A program made the position numbers and the translations under genes. Source: Neobacillus niacini (GTDB lineage: Bacteria > Bacillota > Bacilli > Bacillales > Cytobacillaceae). From it: a stretch of DNA of 64,000 bases. The notes below the pieces were generated by a model. It saw nothing but the letters and a program-made list of their open reading frames with translations, was not told the DNA's origin and did no database searches. The stretch lies in assembly GCF_030817595.1 (NCBI RefSeq), contig NZ_JAUSZN010000001.1, forward strand, positions 5,082,001-5,146,000. Reading direction: 5' to 3'. This document shows, one piece after another, positions 1 through 8,917 of the stretch; the first letter of the stretch is position 1; every line of letters starts with the position of its first letter.

Positions 1-192
1 GATTCCGTCGACGACTGCTTTCATCATCGCAATTCTGCCACGTGGCGAATGGGATTCTTTATAACCTGATTCGATATAGGTTGGGCAGGTTGGGAGACAA
101 AATCCGCAGCGCATACAGTTTAAGAGCTCATCCTCGTTCATCCGCTCTTTGAATTGCTGTTGAATTTTTTCTTGTTCGAGTAAGGTTGTCAT
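1..192 (-). CDS. glcF: Glycolate oxidase iron-sulfur subunit GlcF, N-terminal part
   Basis: The first 64 residues of a reverse-strand gene that runs off the left edge. They contain a ferredoxin-type cluster C27-x2-C30-x2-C33-x3-C37-P followed by TYIESG, the first 4Fe-4S motif of GlcF-family proteins. GlcF carries electrons from the flavin subunit GlcD during oxidation of glycolate (or a related 2-hydroxyacid) to the 2-oxoacid. The ATG overlaps the stop of glcD by four bases (ATGA), so the two are translationally coupled in the order glcD-glcF. The second cluster and the CCG domain lie outside the window. The family call is firm; the exact substrate cannot be told from this fragment. Confidence 0.88.
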   Translation of the reverse strand, partial: MTTLLEQEKIQQQFKERMNEDELLNCMRCGFCLPTCPTYIESGYKESHSPRGRIAMMKAVVDGI

Positions 193-1601
193 CTTGTAAT
201 CACCACGCGTTTCTTGCTGTCCTTCGCAAAGACTTTCCCAGGGTTCATAATGTTATTGGGATCAAAAGCCTGCTTAATCCCCATCATCGCAGCGATTCCT
301 TCTTTTTTCAGTTTCCACTCGAGGTATGGCGCCTTCATCGCGCCGACTCCATGCTCGCCGGTAATCGTTCCGCCTAATTCAATTGCTTTTTCAAAAATTT
401 CCGCGAAGGCCTTTTCAACTCGTTCCATTTCATCATGATTTCTTGCATCCGTTGCACAGGTAGGGTGGAGATTACCGTCACCAGCGTGGCCAAAGGTACA
501 AATCGTCAACTGATACTTTTCAGTAATTTCATTAATGGCTTTCACCATATTGGCAATTTCTGAGCGAGGAACGGTTGCGTCCTCTAGAATGGTCGTTGGT
601 GCTAAACGAGCAACTGCCGAAAGTGCCGCACGTCTTGCTGTTCTAAGCGCCATGGCTTCCTCTTCTGTTGCCGCAATTTGAATCGATACGGCATTCTCCT
701 GCTTACATACTTCTGCAATTTTGGCTATATCGCGTTCAACCACTTCAGGCGGACCATCCTGTTCAATTAAAAGAACTGCTTGGACGTCTGTTGGAAGCCC
801 GATTTGAGCATAATCTTCGACTACTTTTAATGTAGCCTGATCCAAAAACTCGAGCGTGGTCGGAATAATCTTATTGGCAATAATTTTTGATACAGAACGA
901 GCAGCCGCGGAAAGGTCCTGATAAAGAGCGAGCATCGTTTTCCGCGTTTCCGGCATTGGAATCAGCTTCAAGGTGGCCTCAGTAATGACACCAAGCGTTC
1001 CTTCAGAACCGACAAACAAACGGGTTAAGTCGTACCCAGCTACATCCTTTGCGAGCTTTCCGCCTGTGCGAATGATATCGCCATTTGGCAGAACAGCCTC
1101 AAGTCCAATGACATAATCTCTGGTTACGCCATATTTAAGACCGCGCAAACCGCCTGAATTTTCATTGATATTGCCGCCTATCGTAGAGATTTTCATTGAA
1201 CTTGGATCGGGTGGATAGAAAAGACCTTTTTCCTCAATTGCATGAATCATATCCAGCGTAATCACACCAGGCTGAACGGTAACGGTTAGATTTTCCTCGT
1301 CAATCTCAAGAATTTTGTTCATATGTTTAAAAAGAAGAACGATCCCGCCTTCAGTTGGGCAAGTTCCTGCACACAGGTTAGTCCCAGACCCGCGCGGAAC
1401 AATCGGAACTCCGTATTGATTACAAATCTTCAGGATATCTGATATTTCCTCCGAATTTCGCGGACTAATCACAGCGTCAGGCATTGACTGGAAGTTAGGT
1501 GTTGCATCATAGGAATAGACTAAACGTTCTATTTTAGAATCATCGAAGTTTTTTTCCGTAACAATGGATATCAATTTTTGTTTTACTTCATTCGAGAGCA
1601 T
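189..1601 (-). CDS. glcD: Glycolate oxidase FAD-linked subunit GlcD
   Basis: A 470-residue flavoprotein of the FAD_binding_4 / FAD-oxidase_C (GlcD, D-lactate dehydrogenase) family. The PP-loop type FAD domain covers roughly residues 35-215, with [11 protein letters not shown] near residue 70 and [13 protein letters not shown] near 145. The C-terminal half has the family motifs [11 protein letters not shown] and [10 protein letters not shown]. It oxidises a 2-hydroxyacid, most likely glycolate, and passes electrons to GlcF, which starts in the overlapping ATGA. The start is set by a GGGGGAAA ribosome site just upstream. The neighbouring CdaR-type regulator, read in the same direction, is the likely controller; in B. 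subtilis the ysfB-ysfC-ysfD genes have the same arrangement. D-lactate is the alternative substrate. Confidence 0.9.
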   Translation of the reverse strand: MLSNEVKQKLISIVTEKNFDDSKIERLVYSYDATPNFQSMPDAVISPRNSEEISDILKICNQYGVPIVPRGSGTNLCAGTCPTEGGIVLLFKHMNKILEIDEENLTVTVQPGVITLDMIHAIEEKGLFYPPDPSSMKISTIGGNINENSGGLRGLKYGVTRDYVIGLEAVLPNGDIIRTGGKLAKDVAGYDLTRLFVGSEGTLGVITEATLKLIPMPETRKTMLALYQDLSAAARSVSKIIANKIIPTTLEFLDQATLKVVEDYAQIGLPTDVQAVLLIEQDGPPEVVERDIAKIAEVCKQENAVSIQIAATEEEAMALRTARRAALSAVARLAPTTILEDATVPRSEIANMVKAINEITEKYQLTICTFGHAGDGNLHPTCATDARNHDEMERVEKAFAEIFEKAIELGGTITGEHGVGAMKAPYLEWKLKKEGIAAMMGIKQAFDPNNIMNPGKVFAKDSKKRVVITR

Positions 1602-1644
1602 GCTATTTCCCCCAATTTCGTACTATTTTCATACTATCTAAAGT

Positions 1645-1671
1645 ATAAAAAAAACAGGCCTAAGCCTGCTA
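1645..1671 (-). terminator. Rho-independent terminator after the CdaR-type regulator
   Basis: On the reverse strand a CAGGC/GCCTG stem with a 4-base loop is followed by eight T residues. It lies between the end of the regulator gene and the start of glcD, so the two genes probably have separate transcripts. Confidence 0.7.
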
Positions 1672-1716
1672 TAGAGAAACATACAAAATATTTACGTATT
1701 TATATTAATCTTTTGG

Positions 1717-2820
1717 TTATTCATCCAAAAATTGAACGCCGAGATACAAACAAAACAAGTCCTGAATACTGTTTGGGTTTAAATGAGTCAATTCTTCGAT
1801 TTTTTTTAAACGATAATGGAGTGTGTTGATATGAATGTGTAAGGATTGGGCCGTATTTTTCAACGAGTGATTCTGTTTAAAGAGTTCAACCAATGTTTCC
1901 AAAAGGTCCTTTTCTGTTAACAGCGGTTCAATGGTCCGATGAATGTATTCAGCTTTTATTTCTGACGTTATTTCCCCTGTTACCATTTCAAGGATTAATT
2001 CTTCATCAAAAATAATTCCTCTAATCCGTCTAGCCAGTTTCAACGCTCGTTCTGCCTGACCATAGGATTGGCTCAGATTAGACGGCACTGAACACTGACC
2101 AACACCAGCATATGCCGTTATCCCGAAGCTATTTTTAATAAATTGAAGAAAATGTTCTAGTCGATTTTTTATGGACACTGGTTGAACGGAATCGGAACAA
2201 TCTAGTAAAACAATGATTCGTTCGTTTCCTGACCTTGTTACCACATCATTCTTATTTTGTGTAAAGGAGTTCAGAATCGAAGACCACACATCCCTTGATA
2301 ATGGGTGCTCTCTTTGTTGAAACTCGATGATGATTACAGCACGACGGAGTTCTAGATTGATCGTCAGTACTCGAGCGCGTTGAAGGATATTGGGACTCGG
2401 TTCTTTTGCCTGGAGCCACTCAAGAACGAAGGTTTCCATTGCACGGGAATGATAGTCAAACTGTTCACCATAATAATTTTCGCTGATTAACAGCTCCGTC
2501 ATTTTGCGGATGATTTCACCAAAAGGGGTGACCGTTTCGGGGTCACCGGTAATCCCGATAACACCGATGACTTCCTGCTGAAAGAATATCGGGAGATTGA
2601 TACCGGACTTTACGCCCTTTAATTGTGATGTTTCATTTTCGGTGATAATCAGTTTTTTCTTCTGCTGTGACGTGATTAATGCACCTTCATGGAAGGTACC
2701 TATTCGACTGCGATTGGTACTGGCCATGATTATGCCCTGTGTGTTCACGACAATAATTTCTTCTGTTATTAGTTTTTGTACTTCCCTGACAATTTTTTCA
2801 GCGAGTTCTGGTTGAAGCAT
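1717..2820 (-). CDS. CdaR/PucR-family regulator, probable glycolate or sugar-diacid regulator
   Basis: A 367-residue regulator with the CdaR layout: an N-terminal putative sugar-diacid recognition domain (about residues 1-135, containing IIVVNTQGIIMASTNRSRIG), a central GGDEF-like region and a C-terminal PucR-type helix-turn-helix ending in NTLHYRLKKIEELTHLNP. The start is the ATG at 2820: a strong AGGAGGT lies 8 bases upstream, whereas the longer GTG start at 2829 would fall inside that ribosome site. It lies immediately upstream of glcDF on the same strand, separated by a terminator, and is inferred to sense a small hydroxyacid and control those genes. The family is clear; the ligand is inference. 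Confidence 0.85.
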   Translation of the reverse strand: MLQPELAEKIVREVQKLITEEIIVVNTQGIIMASTNRSRIGTFHEGALITSQQKKKLIITENETSQLKGVKSGINLPIFFQQEVIGVIGITGDPETVTPFGEIIRKMTELLISENYYGEQFDYHSRAMETFVLEWLQAKEPSPNILQRARVLTINLELRRAVIIIEFQQREHPLSRDVWSSILNSFTQNKNDVVTRSGNERIIVLLDCSDSVQPVSIKNRLEHFLQFIKNSFGITAYAGVGQCSVPSNLSQSYGQAERALKLARRIRGIIFDEELILEMVTGEITSEIKAEYIHRTIEPLLTEKDLLETLVELFKQNHSLKNTAQSLHIHINTLHYRLKKIEELTHLNPNSIQDLFCLYLGVQFLDE

Positions 2821-2906
2821 GTACAGCACCTCCTGCCATTGATTAAAATTTAATTTTATTAAATACTATAAACATATTGAAAAAATAGTGCAAAGGGGAG
2901 AGTATA

Positions 2907-3767
2907 ATGGCATATAAATTATTAGCAACCGATTTGGACGGGACATTATTAAATGAAAATAGGGAGATTGATCGGGAAAACATTCAAGCGATCCATGAAT
3001 TTCTAGAACAAGGAGGACGGGTGGTTATTTGCAGCGGTCGTTCCCCACTTTCAACAAGGTGGATTGCCAATAGCATTGGTCTAACAGGAGAACCGATCAT
3101 CGCTTACAATGGTGCAATTATTCTCGATGAAAATGGCAAGATTAGTGAGCAAGCGGTTTTCGAGCATGACCACTTGTTGAGTTTCTGGGAATTGTGTGAG
3201 GGAGAAGGCTTCTACGCTCATTTTTATGAAGGAGATACATTGCTCGTTCCAAAAGAAACGAAATGGAATAAGAACTGGATTGAAAATAATATCCCTTCCC
3301 TTGAAAAAACAGGCGGAAGAGCAACAGATTTAGAATACTATCGCGGTCAATGCCAGGTGAAAATTGTGGATAACTTTTATCGATACATTAAGTCAAATCA
3401 ACCTGACATCACGAAAATTGCCGTGTTTGATGAAGAGGGAAGACTTGCTGATTTTTCAAAAGTGATTGGTGAACAGGTTAGCGGGATGGAGGTTAGCAGC
3501 AGTCTCAACTTTTTAAATTTGGAGATATCACCTTCAGGGGTAAGTAAAGCCTCCTCACTTTTAAAATTAAGTGAGAAATACGACATCCCCATCTCCCAAA
3601 TTGCTGCGATTGGAGACAATTTTAACGATTCACTGATGCTTACCACTGCAGGACTTGGAATAGCGATGGGCAATGCACCGGATGAAGTGAAGGCACTTGC
3701 CGACCAGGTAACGGGAAGTAATCAAGAAGCAGGAGTTGCACAGGCGATTCGTCGTTATTTATTATAA
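2907..3767 (+). CDS. Cof-type HAD-IIB phosphatase
   Basis: A 286-residue cytoplasmic HAD hydrolase. Motif I is DLDGTLL near residue 9 (DxDGT with the nucleophilic Asp), motif II is the CSGR segment near residue 43, and the C-terminal motif IV is IGDNFNDSLML near residue 237, which binds magnesium. Length and the C2B-type cap between motifs II and III fit the Cof subfamily, which dephosphorylates sugar phosphates, nucleotides or pyridoxal phosphate. A GGGGAGA ribosome site precedes the ATG. It is transcribed away from the CdaR-type gene, and the murQ promoter with two repeat units lies downstream. Substrate cannot be predicted from sequence. Confidence 0.88.
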   Translation: MAYKLLATDLDGTLLNENREIDRENIQAIHEFLEQGGRVVICSGRSPLSTRWIANSIGLTGEPIIAYNGAIILDENGKISEQAVFEHDHLLSFWELCEGEGFYAHFYEGDTLLVPKETKWNKNWIENNIPSLEKTGGRATDLEYYRGQCQVKIVDNFYRYIKSNQPDITKIAVFDEEGRLADFSKVIGEQVSGMEVSSSLNFLNLEISPSGVSKASSLLKLSEKYDIPISQIAAIGDNFNDSLMLTTAGLGIAMGNAPDEVKALADQVTGSNQEAGVAQAIRRYLL

Positions 3768-3815
3768 TAGCTTTGTTAAAATTCATAGTTGATTATCACA
3801 GCGGTATAAAAGGGC

Positions 3816-3913
3816 GATGAAAGACAAATCAGGAGAGTTCTCCGTGGGATTAGTCCTTCATAAGCATGATGAAAGACAAATCAGGAGAGTTCTCCCTGAG
3901 ATTAGTCCTTCAT
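3816..3913. repeat. Two direct copies of a 46-bp imperfect palindrome
   Basis: Two nearly identical 46-bp units (3816-3861 and 3868-3913) separated by 6 bases. Each starts GATGAAAGACAAATC and ends GATTAGTCCTTCAT, which are nearly inverse complements, and has an inner GGAGA/TCTCC hairpin. The outer arms resemble those of the much larger array at 17251-18292. The remaining bases of the 314-bp gap between the Cof gene and murQ hold the murQ promoter. Confidence 0.85.
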
Positions 3914-4003
3914 ATGGGTTTCCGTGAGAAAAATCAACATATGTCTTTAATAGAGGCTTTAAAATAGATTTTGAAATGATATTTTAAAATTTTAATATAA
4001 TTA

Positions 4004-4032
4004 TTGAATTATTATTTCATCGGCGTTATAAT
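4004..4032 (+). promoter_or_regulatory. Sigma-A promoter of the murQ operon
   Basis: TTGAAT (4004-4009), a 17-base spacer and a perfect TATAAT (4027-4032) precede murQ by about 50 bases. The cre-like box that follows covers the probable transcription start. Confidence 0.75.
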
Positions 4033-4039
4033 GAGGTTG

Positions 4040-4054
4040 TGGAAATCGCTTACA
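4040..4054 (+). promoter_or_regulatory. Candidate CcpA cre box of the murQ operon
   Basis: TGGAAATCGCTTACA matches the cre consensus WTGNAANCGNWNNCW at all but one position (G for T at position 2). It sits 7 bases after the -10 hexamer, at the expected start of transcription, a placement that gives repression in other Bacillus operons. Binding is inferred. Confidence 0.6.
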
Positions 4055-4081
4055 ACTAGAAAAAAACAGGAGGATACGGAA

Positions 4082-4987
4082 ATGATCGAAGAAAATCTCG
4101 AATTATTAACGACCGAGTCCCGAAATCAAAAAACCATGCAGATTGATACGGCCGAGGCCATCGATATATTAAGAATCATGAACGAACAAGATCAATTGGT
4201 AGCACTGGCTGTCAAAGAAGTCTTACCAGAGGTAGAGGCAGCGGTTCAGTTTGTATTTGAATCCTTTAAAAACGGCGGCCGCCTGATTTATTTAGGTGCC
4301 GGCACGAGCGGCAGATTAGGTGTCCTGGACGCCGTTGAATGCCCGCCTACCTTTAGCACCGAACCTGAAATGGTAGTAGGTTTGATGGCTGGAGGAGAAG
4401 GTGCCTTTTTGAAAGCTGTGGAAGGCGCAGAGGATGACCCTGAACTGGGTGTGAATGACTTAAAGCAATTAGAACTGACTGAAAATGACACGGTAATTGG
4501 CATTGCTGCAAGTGGAAGAACACCTTATGTGATTGGTGCCCTTCGCTATGCACGAAGCATTGGAGCAAAAACCGTTGCGCTTTCGTGTAATAAAAATGCC
4601 GCGATTAGTAAAGAAGCCGACCAAGCGATTGAGGTCATTGTCGGTCCAGAGGTTCTAACAGGTTCAACTCGTTTGAAATCAGGGACCGCTCATAAAATGA
4701 TTTTGAACATGATTTCGACATCATCGATGATTCTTTTAGGAAAAGCCTATGAAAATTTAATGGTTGATGTAAAGGTGAGTAACTTAAAGCTTAAGGAACG
4801 TGCCATTGGGATTATCCGTAAAATTACCGGCGTTTCTTATGAAGTCGCTTTAGAGACATTGGAAAAATCAGACCTGCAGGTTAAAACAGCAATTGTTATG
4901 ATTTTGACTGAAACAACTAAACAGCAGGCGGAAGAGTTATTAACAGCAGCAAATGGTTATGTAAAAATAGCGATTCAGAAAAAATGA
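4082..4987 (+). CDS. murQ: N-acetylmuramic acid 6-phosphate etherase MurQ
   Basis: A 301-residue SIS-domain enzyme that removes the D-lactyl ether from MurNAc-6-phosphate, giving GlcNAc-6-phosphate and D-lactate in the cytoplasm. The family signature [20 protein letters not shown] lies at residues 72-91, and the second phosphate-sugar motif [11 protein letters not shown] at about 140. The start chosen is the ATG at 4082, which has AGGAGG 8 bases upstream; the open frame extends further upstream but without a ribosome site and through the promoter. It is the first gene of murQ-murR-murP-mupG, the set needed to take up and break down cell-wall MurNAc-GlcNAc. Confident call. Confidence 0.95.
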   Translation: MIEENLELLTTESRNQKTMQIDTAEAIDILRIMNEQDQLVALAVKEVLPEVEAAVQFVFESFKNGGRLIYLGAGTSGRLGVLDAVECPPTFSTEPEMVVGLMAGGEGAFLKAVEGAEDDPELGVNDLKQLELTENDTVIGIAASGRTPYVIGALRYARSIGAKTVALSCNKNAAISKEADQAIEVIVGPEVLTGSTRLKSGTAHKMILNMISTSSMILLGKAYENLMVDVKVSNLKLKERAIGIIRKITGVSYEVALETLEKSDLQVKTAIVMILTETTKQQAEELLTAANGYVKIAIQKK

Positions 4988-5006
4988 TAGGGTTGAAAAG
5001 GTGGTA

Positions 5007-5870
5007 ATGAGTGTGGCAGCAGGCGGATTAAAAATGCTCCAAAATATGCTGGATCAGCTTCCGGCTTCCGAGCGAAAAATTGCACAATACATTCTTGAAA
5101 ATCCACGAAGTATCTTAAACAGTACCGTTAATGATATCGGGACCCAGGCGAAAACCAGCGGAGCTGCAGTCATTCGCTTATGCAAGTCACTTGGATTAAA
5201 TGGTTTTCAAGATTTAAAGGTTAGAATTGCCGGAGACTTAGTAAAGCCTGTAGTGGAACAAGGGTATCGTGACATTGAACCAGGTGAATCTTATTTTTCC
5301 ATCGTCCAAAAGACAACCAGCAATAGTATTCAGAGCATCCGCGATTCTGAGGAGATTATCAATTATGAGGAATTGGAGCGAGCGGTTCAAACGCTGCTCC
5401 ATGCTCAGAATGTCCACTTTTTTGGAATAGGCGCTTCAAATATTATTGCAAAGGACGCACAGCAGAAGTTCCTGCGGATTCAAAAAAATGCAACCGCTTT
5501 TACCGATACACATCTTGTTGCAACCTTGATTGCGAATGCGGGTAAGGATGATGTTGTGTTTGGCATCTCGCATTCCGGTGAAACGGCTGAAGTGGTGAAA
5601 GTAATGGCACTTGCGAAAGAGCGCGGCGTGAGGACGATTAGCTTGACCAAATACGGACAGTCCGCAGTTGCATCTTTAGCAGATATTAAACTGTTTACCT
5701 CATATTCTGGGGAAGCACCTTTCCGAAGTGCGGCGACATCATCACGTCTTGCCCAGTTATATATGATGGATATTTTGTTTCTATCCATGGCCACGGTTCA
5801 GTACGAGCAAACAATTCAAGCCATTGATCAAACAAGGGATGCAATTCGGTTTATTAAAGAAGGGAATTAA
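5007..5870 (+). CDS. murR: MurR-type RpiR-family regulator
   Basis: About 287 residues: an N-terminal RpiR helix-turn-helix (LPASERKIAQYILENP through AAVIRLCKSLGLNGFQDLK, residues about 14-75) and a C-terminal SIS sugar-phosphate-binding domain (FGIGASNIIAKD near 140, GISHSGETAEV near 190). Homologues named MurR sense MurNAc-6-phosphate and control mur genes. It starts about 20 bases after murQ. The start is uncertain: the AAAGGTGG ribosome site lies at 4997-5004, only 2 bases before the ATG at 5007 and 8 bases before a GTG at 5013; a GTG at 5001 is also in frame. Encoded inside the operon, it probably autoregulates. Confidence 0.88.
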   Translation: MSVAAGGLKMLQNMLDQLPASERKIAQYILENPRSILNSTVNDIGTQAKTSGAAVIRLCKSLGLNGFQDLKVRIAGDLVKPVVEQGYRDIEPGESYFSIVQKTTSNSIQSIRDSEEIINYEELERAVQTLLHAQNVHFFGIGASNIIAKDAQQKFLRIQKNATAFTDTHLVATLIANAGKDDVVFGISHSGETAEVVKVMALAKERGVRTISLTKYGQSAVASLADIKLFTSYSGEAPFRSAATSSRLAQLYMMDILFLSMATVQYEQTIQAIDQTRDAIRFIKEGN

Positions 5871-5972
5871 AACTTGTAGGGGGTGATGTGAACACTATTT
5901 ACACCTTGTTGAATGGGGAAATAGATTCACGTGATTCAGGTTTAAAAATACAACAGAGAGTAGGGGAAATTC

Positions 5973-7334
5973 ATGGCTGGAGAAAATAAAATTTTAGCTG
6001 AAAAAATACTCGAGCAATTAGGCGGTTCCACTAACATTGGCAACTACACACATTGTATGACAAGACTTCGCGTAACACCGAAGGATGAGTCTGTTGTCAA
6101 TAAAGCTGCGCTTAAGAAAATCGACGGAGTTCTTGGAGTGGTAGAGGAGGAAACCCTTCAAATCATTCTTGGACCAGGAAAAGTAAACAAAGTAACGGAA
6201 GAGTTTGGTAAGTTGATCGATGCTGGCGGGGGAATCAATTTAAAAGAGAAAGCAGCGAGCACAAAGGCAGAAATCAACAAGAAGAATGCAACACCATTTA
6301 AAATGTTTTTACGCAAAATTGCTGGTATCTTCATTCCATTAATTCCAGCGCTAGTGGCGTCAGGTTTAATTACAGGGATCACAAAAGCGATTGTTCAAGC
6401 AGGCTGGTTAGCAGGTGATTCGCAGCTAGCAACTATTCTTTCAGTTATCGGCGGTGGATTATTCGGTTACCTGGGGATTTTAGTTGGTACAAATGCAGCA
6501 AAAGAATTTGGCGGTTCACCAGCACTTGGTGCGATTGCCGGTATCTTAATTATTAACCCGGCTGTGGCAGGTATTCATTTGTTTGGCGAAGATTTACTTC
6601 CTGGACGCGGTGGTTTAATCGGAGTTCTATTTGCAGCAATTTTTATCGCTTTAGTTGAAAAACGAGTACGTAAGTTTGTTCCAACAAGTCTTGATCTTTT
6701 CGTTACACCAACTGTGGCTTTATTGGTTACTGGTATTGTTACTTATCTTGTTTTTATGCCGCTTGGTGGTTTCGTTTCAGATATTATCACAAAAGGGTTA
6801 ACTTCCTTACTTGATATGGGCGGCGTTGTTGCAGGTTTCGTTCTAGGTGCAACGTTCCTTCCGCTTGTTGTAACTGGTTTACACCAAGGTTTAACACCGA
6901 TCCACTTAGAGTTAATTAATACAATCGGTGATGACCCGCTTTTACCAATTTTAGCGATGGGTGGAGCAGGTCAAGTAGGTGCTGCGTTTGCCATCTACCT
7001 TAAAACAAAGAAAACACGTTTAAAAAGAGCGATTGGCGGCGGTCTGCCAGCAGGTATTCTTGGTATCGGTGAGCCGTTAATCTTTGGTGTTACCCTTCCA
7101 TTAGGTCGTCCGTTCCTTACAGCATGTTTAGGTGCTGGTATCGGCGGAGCGTTCCAAGCACATTTTGGAATCGCAACGGTTGCGATCGGAGTATCTGGGT
7201 TACCACTTGCGTTCCTAGTTGTTGCAGGTCAGGTTCTCCTTTATTTAGTAGGGGTATTAATTGCCTATGCAGCAGGATTTGCGTTTACGTATTTGTTCGG
7301 TTTCAAAGATGAGATGGCTGGTGAGTTTGATTGA
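5973..7334 (+). CDS. murP: PTS EIIBC transporter for MurNAc or MurNAc-GlcNAc, MurP
   Basis: A 453-residue sucrose/glucose-superfamily PTS permease with an N-terminal EIIB domain (residues 1-85, phosphorylated Cys28 in NYTHCMTRLRV) and a hydrophobic EIIC domain from about residue 105. There is no fused EIIA, so it must borrow EIIA-Glc from another protein, as MurP proteins do. It imports and 6-phosphorylates amino sugars from cell-wall debris. Its place between murR and mupG points to MurNAc-GlcNAc as in Staphylococcus aureus. Its stop codon overlaps the TTG start of mupG. The 102-base gap after murR shows no convincing terminator. Confidence 0.9.
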   Translation: MAGENKILAEKILEQLGGSTNIGNYTHCMTRLRVTPKDESVVNKAALKKIDGVLGVVEEETLQIILGPGKVNKVTEEFGKLIDAGGGINLKEKAASTKAEINKKNATPFKMFLRKIAGIFIPLIPALVASGLITGITKAIVQAGWLAGDSQLATILSVIGGGLFGYLGILVGTNAAKEFGGSPALGAIAGILIINPAVAGIHLFGEDLLPGRGGLIGVLFAAIFIALVEKRVRKFVPTSLDLFVTPTVALLVTGIVTYLVFMPLGGFVSDIITKGLTSLLDMGGVVAGFVLGATFLPLVVTGLHQGLTPIHLELINTIGDDPLLPILAMGGAGQVGAAFAIYLKTKKTRLKRAIGGGLPAGILGIGEPLIFGVTLPLGRPFLTACLGAGIGGAFQAHFGIATVAIGVSGLPLAFLVVAGQVLLYLVGVLIAYAAGFAFTYLFGFKDEMAGEFD

Positions 7335-8338
7335 TCGGCATTTCCTTCTATCTAAATGATCCTTTAGCAGAAGAACGAATAGAATTGGCTGGAAAGCTGG
7401 GTGTGAAGCGGGCATTTACCTCGCTTCACATTCCAGAAGAATCTGGTGATTTAGCGGGTCGTGCGATGATGCTGCTTCAATGTGCGAAGGAAGCTGGGAT
7501 AGAAGTTTATGCTGATGTGTCTTTAAAAACCCCAGGTCATTTGGGACTAGATAGTTTATTTGATTTAAAATCACTAGGGGTCAGCGGCCTTAGACTTGAT
7601 GACTTTTTTGAAAATGGGTTGATTTTGAAACTGGCGCGAGAATTTAAGCTTGCGCTGAATGCCAGCATTTTATTTGAGGATGATATTCGTGCATTGCTGG
7701 ATGGCGGTTTAAAAGCGGATCAGCTTTTGGCTTGGCATAATTTCTATCCAAGGATTGAAACAGGATTATCCGATTGGTTTTTTCAGAAGCAAAATGAACT
7801 TTTTGGGAAGTATGGAATACCAGTGAGCGCCTATATTCCTGGTGATGGGGAAAAACGCGGTCCGTTGTTTGAAGGACTTCCAACCTTGGAAGATCACCGT
7901 GAGATGAATCCGTTTTTGGCGGCTTTGGAATTGTTCCATTTTGGCGTTGAGGATGTTTATATTGGTGACCCAGAGGTTAGTGAAGCGCTTCTTAGGAAAT
8001 TAATCGACTTTGATCGTCATCATAGTGTCGTTTTACGGATTGAAGGGTTTCAAGAAGGTGAGTTTAAGCTCCGCCCTGATTTTTCCCGTGATGTCTTACG
8101 GCTGATGGATACAAGAAGTGTCGACCCTATTGGACCTAGTAATACCACTGAGCGTTTTGTTGGAAGTATTACACGAGATAATGACCTTTATGGACGATAC
8201 CGCGGCGAAGTCCAAATCGCACTTTGTGACCTGCCCGCCGATGATAGGGTAAATGTTATCGGAAGAGTAGTCGAGGAAGATATCGTGCTTCTTTCCTACC
8301 TGAAACCTGGTCAAAAGATAAAACTTATCCATGGATAA
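7331..8338 (+). CDS. mupG: 6-phospho-N-acetylmuramidase MupG (DUF871 family)
   Basis: A 335-residue cytoplasmic TIM-barrel protein of the DUF871 family, beginning IGISFYLNDPLAEERIELA, the conserved N-terminus of the family; a smaller beta-barrel domain covers about residues 230-335. In S. aureus MupG splits MurNAc-6-phosphate-GlcNAc brought in by MurP, giving MurNAc-6-phosphate for MurQ plus GlcNAc. The start is a TTG that overlaps the murP stop codon by four bases, with GGTGAG just upstream, so translation is coupled. It closes the operon, ahead of a terminator. The B. subtilis-type enzymes NagZ, AmiE and NamZ are not nearby, which fits the S. aureus route. Confidence 0.87.
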   Translation: MIGISFYLNDPLAEERIELAGKLGVKRAFTSLHIPEESGDLAGRAMMLLQCAKEAGIEVYADVSLKTPGHLGLDSLFDLKSLGVSGLRLDDFFENGLILKLAREFKLALNASILFEDDIRALLDGGLKADQLLAWHNFYPRIETGLSDWFFQKQNELFGKYGIPVSAYIPGDGEKRGPLFEGLPTLEDHREMNPFLAALELFHFGVEDVYIGDPEVSEALLRKLIDFDRHHSVVLRIEGFQEGEFKLRPDFSRDVLRLMDTRSVDPIGPSNTTERFVGSITRDNDLYGRYRGEVQIALCDLPADDRVNVIGRVVEEDIVLLSYLKPGQKIKLIHG

Positions 8339-8375
8339 CCGATAAGAGGAGTATTGGTATAATACTTTTTGAAAA

Positions 8376-8407
8376 AAGTGCACGCAGTCTGCGTGTGCTT
8401 TTTTTGT
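8376..8407 (+). terminator. Terminator of the mur operon
   Basis: A CACGCA/TGCGTG stem (8381-8386 and 8390-8395) with a 3-base loop is followed by TGC and a run of seven T residues, 40 bases after mupG. Confidence 0.85.
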
Positions 8408-8438
8408 TTGGGCAAATATAAAGAAAGGGAGGGATTAT

Positions 8439-8891
8439 GTGGAAGAGTTACAGTATTTAAATCCGACCGAGCTATTGGAGAAGATCTATGACACGCTTTG
8501 TTCTGAATTTGAGGATGAGGCTCACTACGACAATGAAAAGGATAAACAAGATATAGAGGTTACCAAAAGACGATTAACGAAAAAAGTGTTTAATGAATTC
8601 GTCGTCGATGATGAGTATTTTTTAACGATGGATTCGAAAACCTTTAAAGAGCGGTATCATTTGTATGAAAAAGACCTGCTTAAAATGATTACAGGCTGCA
8701 GCGAAAATGGAGTACCCTACGAAAAATTTATTCGAATTATTGATGATTTATTGGCCAGTGCCAATCATAGACTTAATGCATTTGAACAGCTAAATGAGGA
8801 AATCACCAGAATAAAAGCAGAAAAGGAACAAGAAGAACAAGAACCAGAAGAAGTGATAGAGGAAGAAACAGAGGAGGAAGAGGAAGCTTAG
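8439..8891 (+). CDS. Acidic hypothetical protein
   Basis: I do not recognise a family for this 150-residue protein. It starts at GTG (8439), with an AGGGAGGG ribosome site 5 bases upstream. It has no signal peptide or membrane segment. The middle is rich in charged helices (repeated KDK, TKRRLTKK, KDLLKMI), and the last 30 residues are almost entirely Glu with Gln and Val, probably coiled coil or disordered. It is encoded 26 bases upstream of the antiporter gene, so the two are probably cotranscribed, and it may be an accessory factor of that transporter; this is inference from position only. Confidence 0.75.
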   Translation: MEELQYLNPTELLEKIYDTLCSEFEDEAHYDNEKDKQDIEVTKRRLTKKVFNEFVVDDEYFLTMDSKTFKERYHLYEKDLLKMITGCSENGVPYEKFIRIIDDLLASANHRLNAFEQLNEEITRIKAEKEQEEQEPEEVIEEETEEEEEA

Positions 8892-8917
8892 AATTTACTT
8901 CATAAGGGAGAGCATAA

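Noticed and set aside
1578..1829. Small gene between glcD and the regulator on the forward strand
   Set aside because: It runs antisense through both genes and the terminator and has no ribosome site.
4288..4568. Reverse-strand frames within murQ
   Set aside because: They are shadows of the murQ codon pattern and have no start signals.
5888..5989. Leader peptide of 33 codons before murP (GTG with AGGGGGTGA site)
   Set aside because: It has a good ribosome site but runs into the murP start in another frame, and its residues match no known leader. It is kept only as a possibility.
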